Below, in pieces: positions 6,035 to 6,637 of a stretch of DNA of 6,637 nt. Position 1 is the first letter of the stretch, and every line of letters starts with the position of its first letter. The notes beneath the pieces are model-generated. The model saw nothing but the letters and a program-made list of their open reading frames with translations. It was not told where the DNA came from and searched no databases. The DNA comes from Actinomycetota bacterium (GTDB lineage Bacteria; Actinomycetota; Humimicrobiia; Humimicrobiales; Humimicrobiaceae), in assembly GCA_016932375.1 (NCBI GenBank), contig JAFGDA010000035.1:1-6637 (forward strand). Reading direction: 5' to 3'. A program made the position numbers and the translations under genes.

Positions 6035-6096
6035 CTTTGTGCTGCCTTTATTTACATTATCCCCATGGTACCGGCCCCACGTGCCCTATTCTTGCT

Positions 6097-6120
6097 GGTA
6101 ACCATAGTTAATCGGTAACC
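6097..6120. repeat. Short direct repeat GGTAACC between terminator and ribD
   Basis: GGTAACC occurs at 6097-6103 and again at 6114-6120, 17 bases apart, immediately beyond the terminator's T tract on the minus strand. The spacing is not an exact helical multiple and no regulator is identified. It may be coincidental. Confidence 0.3.
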
Positions 6121-6160
6121 AAAAAAAATAAGCCATGAAGAGAAACCATGGCTTATTTTT
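6121..6160 (-). terminator. Intrinsic terminator of the FMN riboswitch
   Basis: Perfect 14-base arms (6124-6137 and 6147-6160, containing AAGCCATG/CATGGCTT) enclose a 9-base loop. On the minus strand the hairpin ends in a run of eight T residues (6128-6121), the form of a Rho-independent terminator. It lies 17 bases after the aptamer and before ribD, so FMN binding would be expected to stop transcription here. The structure is symmetrical enough to work on the plus strand too, but nothing is transcribed toward it from that side within view. Confidence 0.88.
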
Positions 6161-6176
6161 ATGTTCTTTAAGTCAT

Positions 6177-6293
6177 AAATTCTCTCTCATCCAGACTATT
6201 ACTGTCGGTCTTAGAATTTCACTAAGTCAGCCTGCCTTGCAGGGTTGCGGACTTTTACCGCCGGTAGGGGATTTCACCCGTCCTCGAAAATTT
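6177..6293 (-). ncRNA. FMN riboswitch aptamer (RFN element)
   Basis: The minus strand carries the conserved RFN core in order: GGGTGAAAT, then CCTACCGGCGGTAAAAGTCC, GCTGACTTAGTGAAATTC, and CCGACAGTAATAGTCTGGAT before the 3' end. The closing P1 stem is eight pairs, AAATTTTC (6293-6286) with GAGAATTT (6184-6177), including one G-U. The element binds flavin mononucleotide. Its position between the promoters and ribD, followed by an intrinsic terminator, shows transcriptional repression of the riboflavin operon by its end product. Confidence 0.97.
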
Positions 6294-6320
6294 ATAGTTA
6301 TTATCAGCTAAAGCTTAATT

Positions 6321-6349
6321 TTTAAAGGTACATCCTAACTGTCTTTCAA
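6321..6349 (-). promoter_or_regulatory. Candidate proximal rib operon promoter
   Basis: TTGAAA (6344-6349) and TTTAAA (6321-6326) are spaced by 17 bases on the minus strand. The expected start at about 6314 lies some 20 bases before the aptamer, a common arrangement for riboswitch leaders. The -10 matches consensus at four of six positions. Confidence 0.35.
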
Positions 6350-6409
6350 ACTGTTTACTGAACGTATAAATCGTCATGCTTTACATTTTTTTCTGACAGT
6401 TGAAAATAA

Positions 6410-6437
6410 ATTATAGCAGGAAAGATACATATTACAA
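6410..6437 (-). promoter_or_regulatory. Candidate distal rib operon promoter
   Basis: A perfect TATAAT (6410-6415) is preceded at 16 bases by TTGTAA (6432-6437, four of six matches). The start would be near 6403, leaving about 110 leader bases before the aptamer. The better -10 box favours this promoter over the proximal one; both may operate. Confidence 0.5.
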
Positions 6438-6637
6438 ACGTAAATTTTTATTATCCTGTAATCTACAGGCGGTTTCCAGGTTCTGATTATATAGGACCCG
6501 AATTAAAATCTTCCTATAAACAAAACAAGTCCCTCCCAGGGTTTGCCAATCATGATCCACGATCCGGGTAATAATGTAGTAAAATTATTTAGTAATGCTT
6601 TTTTAGGGCAATTAAGACAATTTAGCTGTTTCAATTG
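6438..6637. other. Intergenic, no gene recognised
   Basis: No coding frame, tRNA-like cloverleaf or repeat family is supported here. The only structure noted is the small inverted repeat CCTGTA/TACAGG (6455-6469) with a 3-base loop, just upstream of the distal promoter. It could be a regulator site or chance. Confidence 0.4.

Noticed and set aside
6052..6066. Tiny upstream frame ATG GGG ATA ATG TAA before ribD
   Set aside because: It has no ribosome-binding site and is only four codons long. It is best explained by chance in the leader.
1..6637. CRISPR array, tRNA, rRNA or phage attachment site
   Set aside because: No regular short repeat-spacer series, cloverleaf or integrase context was seen on either strand.

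Overview
The window is bacterial chromosomal DNA. The bacterial signs are Shine-Dalgarno sites ahead of most rib genes, sigma70-like promoters, an intrinsic terminator and an FMN riboswitch. The taxon cannot be fixed from the sequence. The rib proteins look like those of anaerobic, moderately AT-rich bacteria (Firmicutes-like or a candidate phylum), and the standard genetic code fits: TAA, TAG and TGA all end genes here.

Right part (about 2281-6440, minus strand): a complete-looking riboflavin operon read right to left. It runs promoter(s), FMN riboswitch, intrinsic terminator, ribD, ribE (riboflavin synthase), ribBA, ribH. RibD and the RibA half of RibBA act in the GTP branch. The RibB half should supply the four-carbon unit, RibH makes lumazine and RibE makes riboflavin. 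The riboswitch lets FMN switch off the whole operon by early termination. ribE and ribBA overlap, whereas ribH is set apart by a 153-base gap containing a strong stem-loop. The main surprise is the RibB half. Its fold motifs remain, but several active-site residues are replaced, including the Mg2+-binding glutamate, while the RibA half looks intact. This operon may therefore lack its own working DHBP synthase.

Left part (1-2280): AT-rich accessory DNA. It holds a DUF4143-type AAA ATPase on the minus strand and, on the plus strand, a Phd/YefM-type antitoxin with a palindromic operator but no intact toxin after it. Two direct-repeat copies of the tail of an unrecognised protein gene flank the ATPase exactly 1440 bases apart; one copy carries stop codons. 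The stretch 1921-2280 has no intact gene, only a possible decayed reading frame. This part looks like a site of gene gain, duplication and decay beside a housekeeping operon.

The stretch 6440-6637 shows no gene that I can support.
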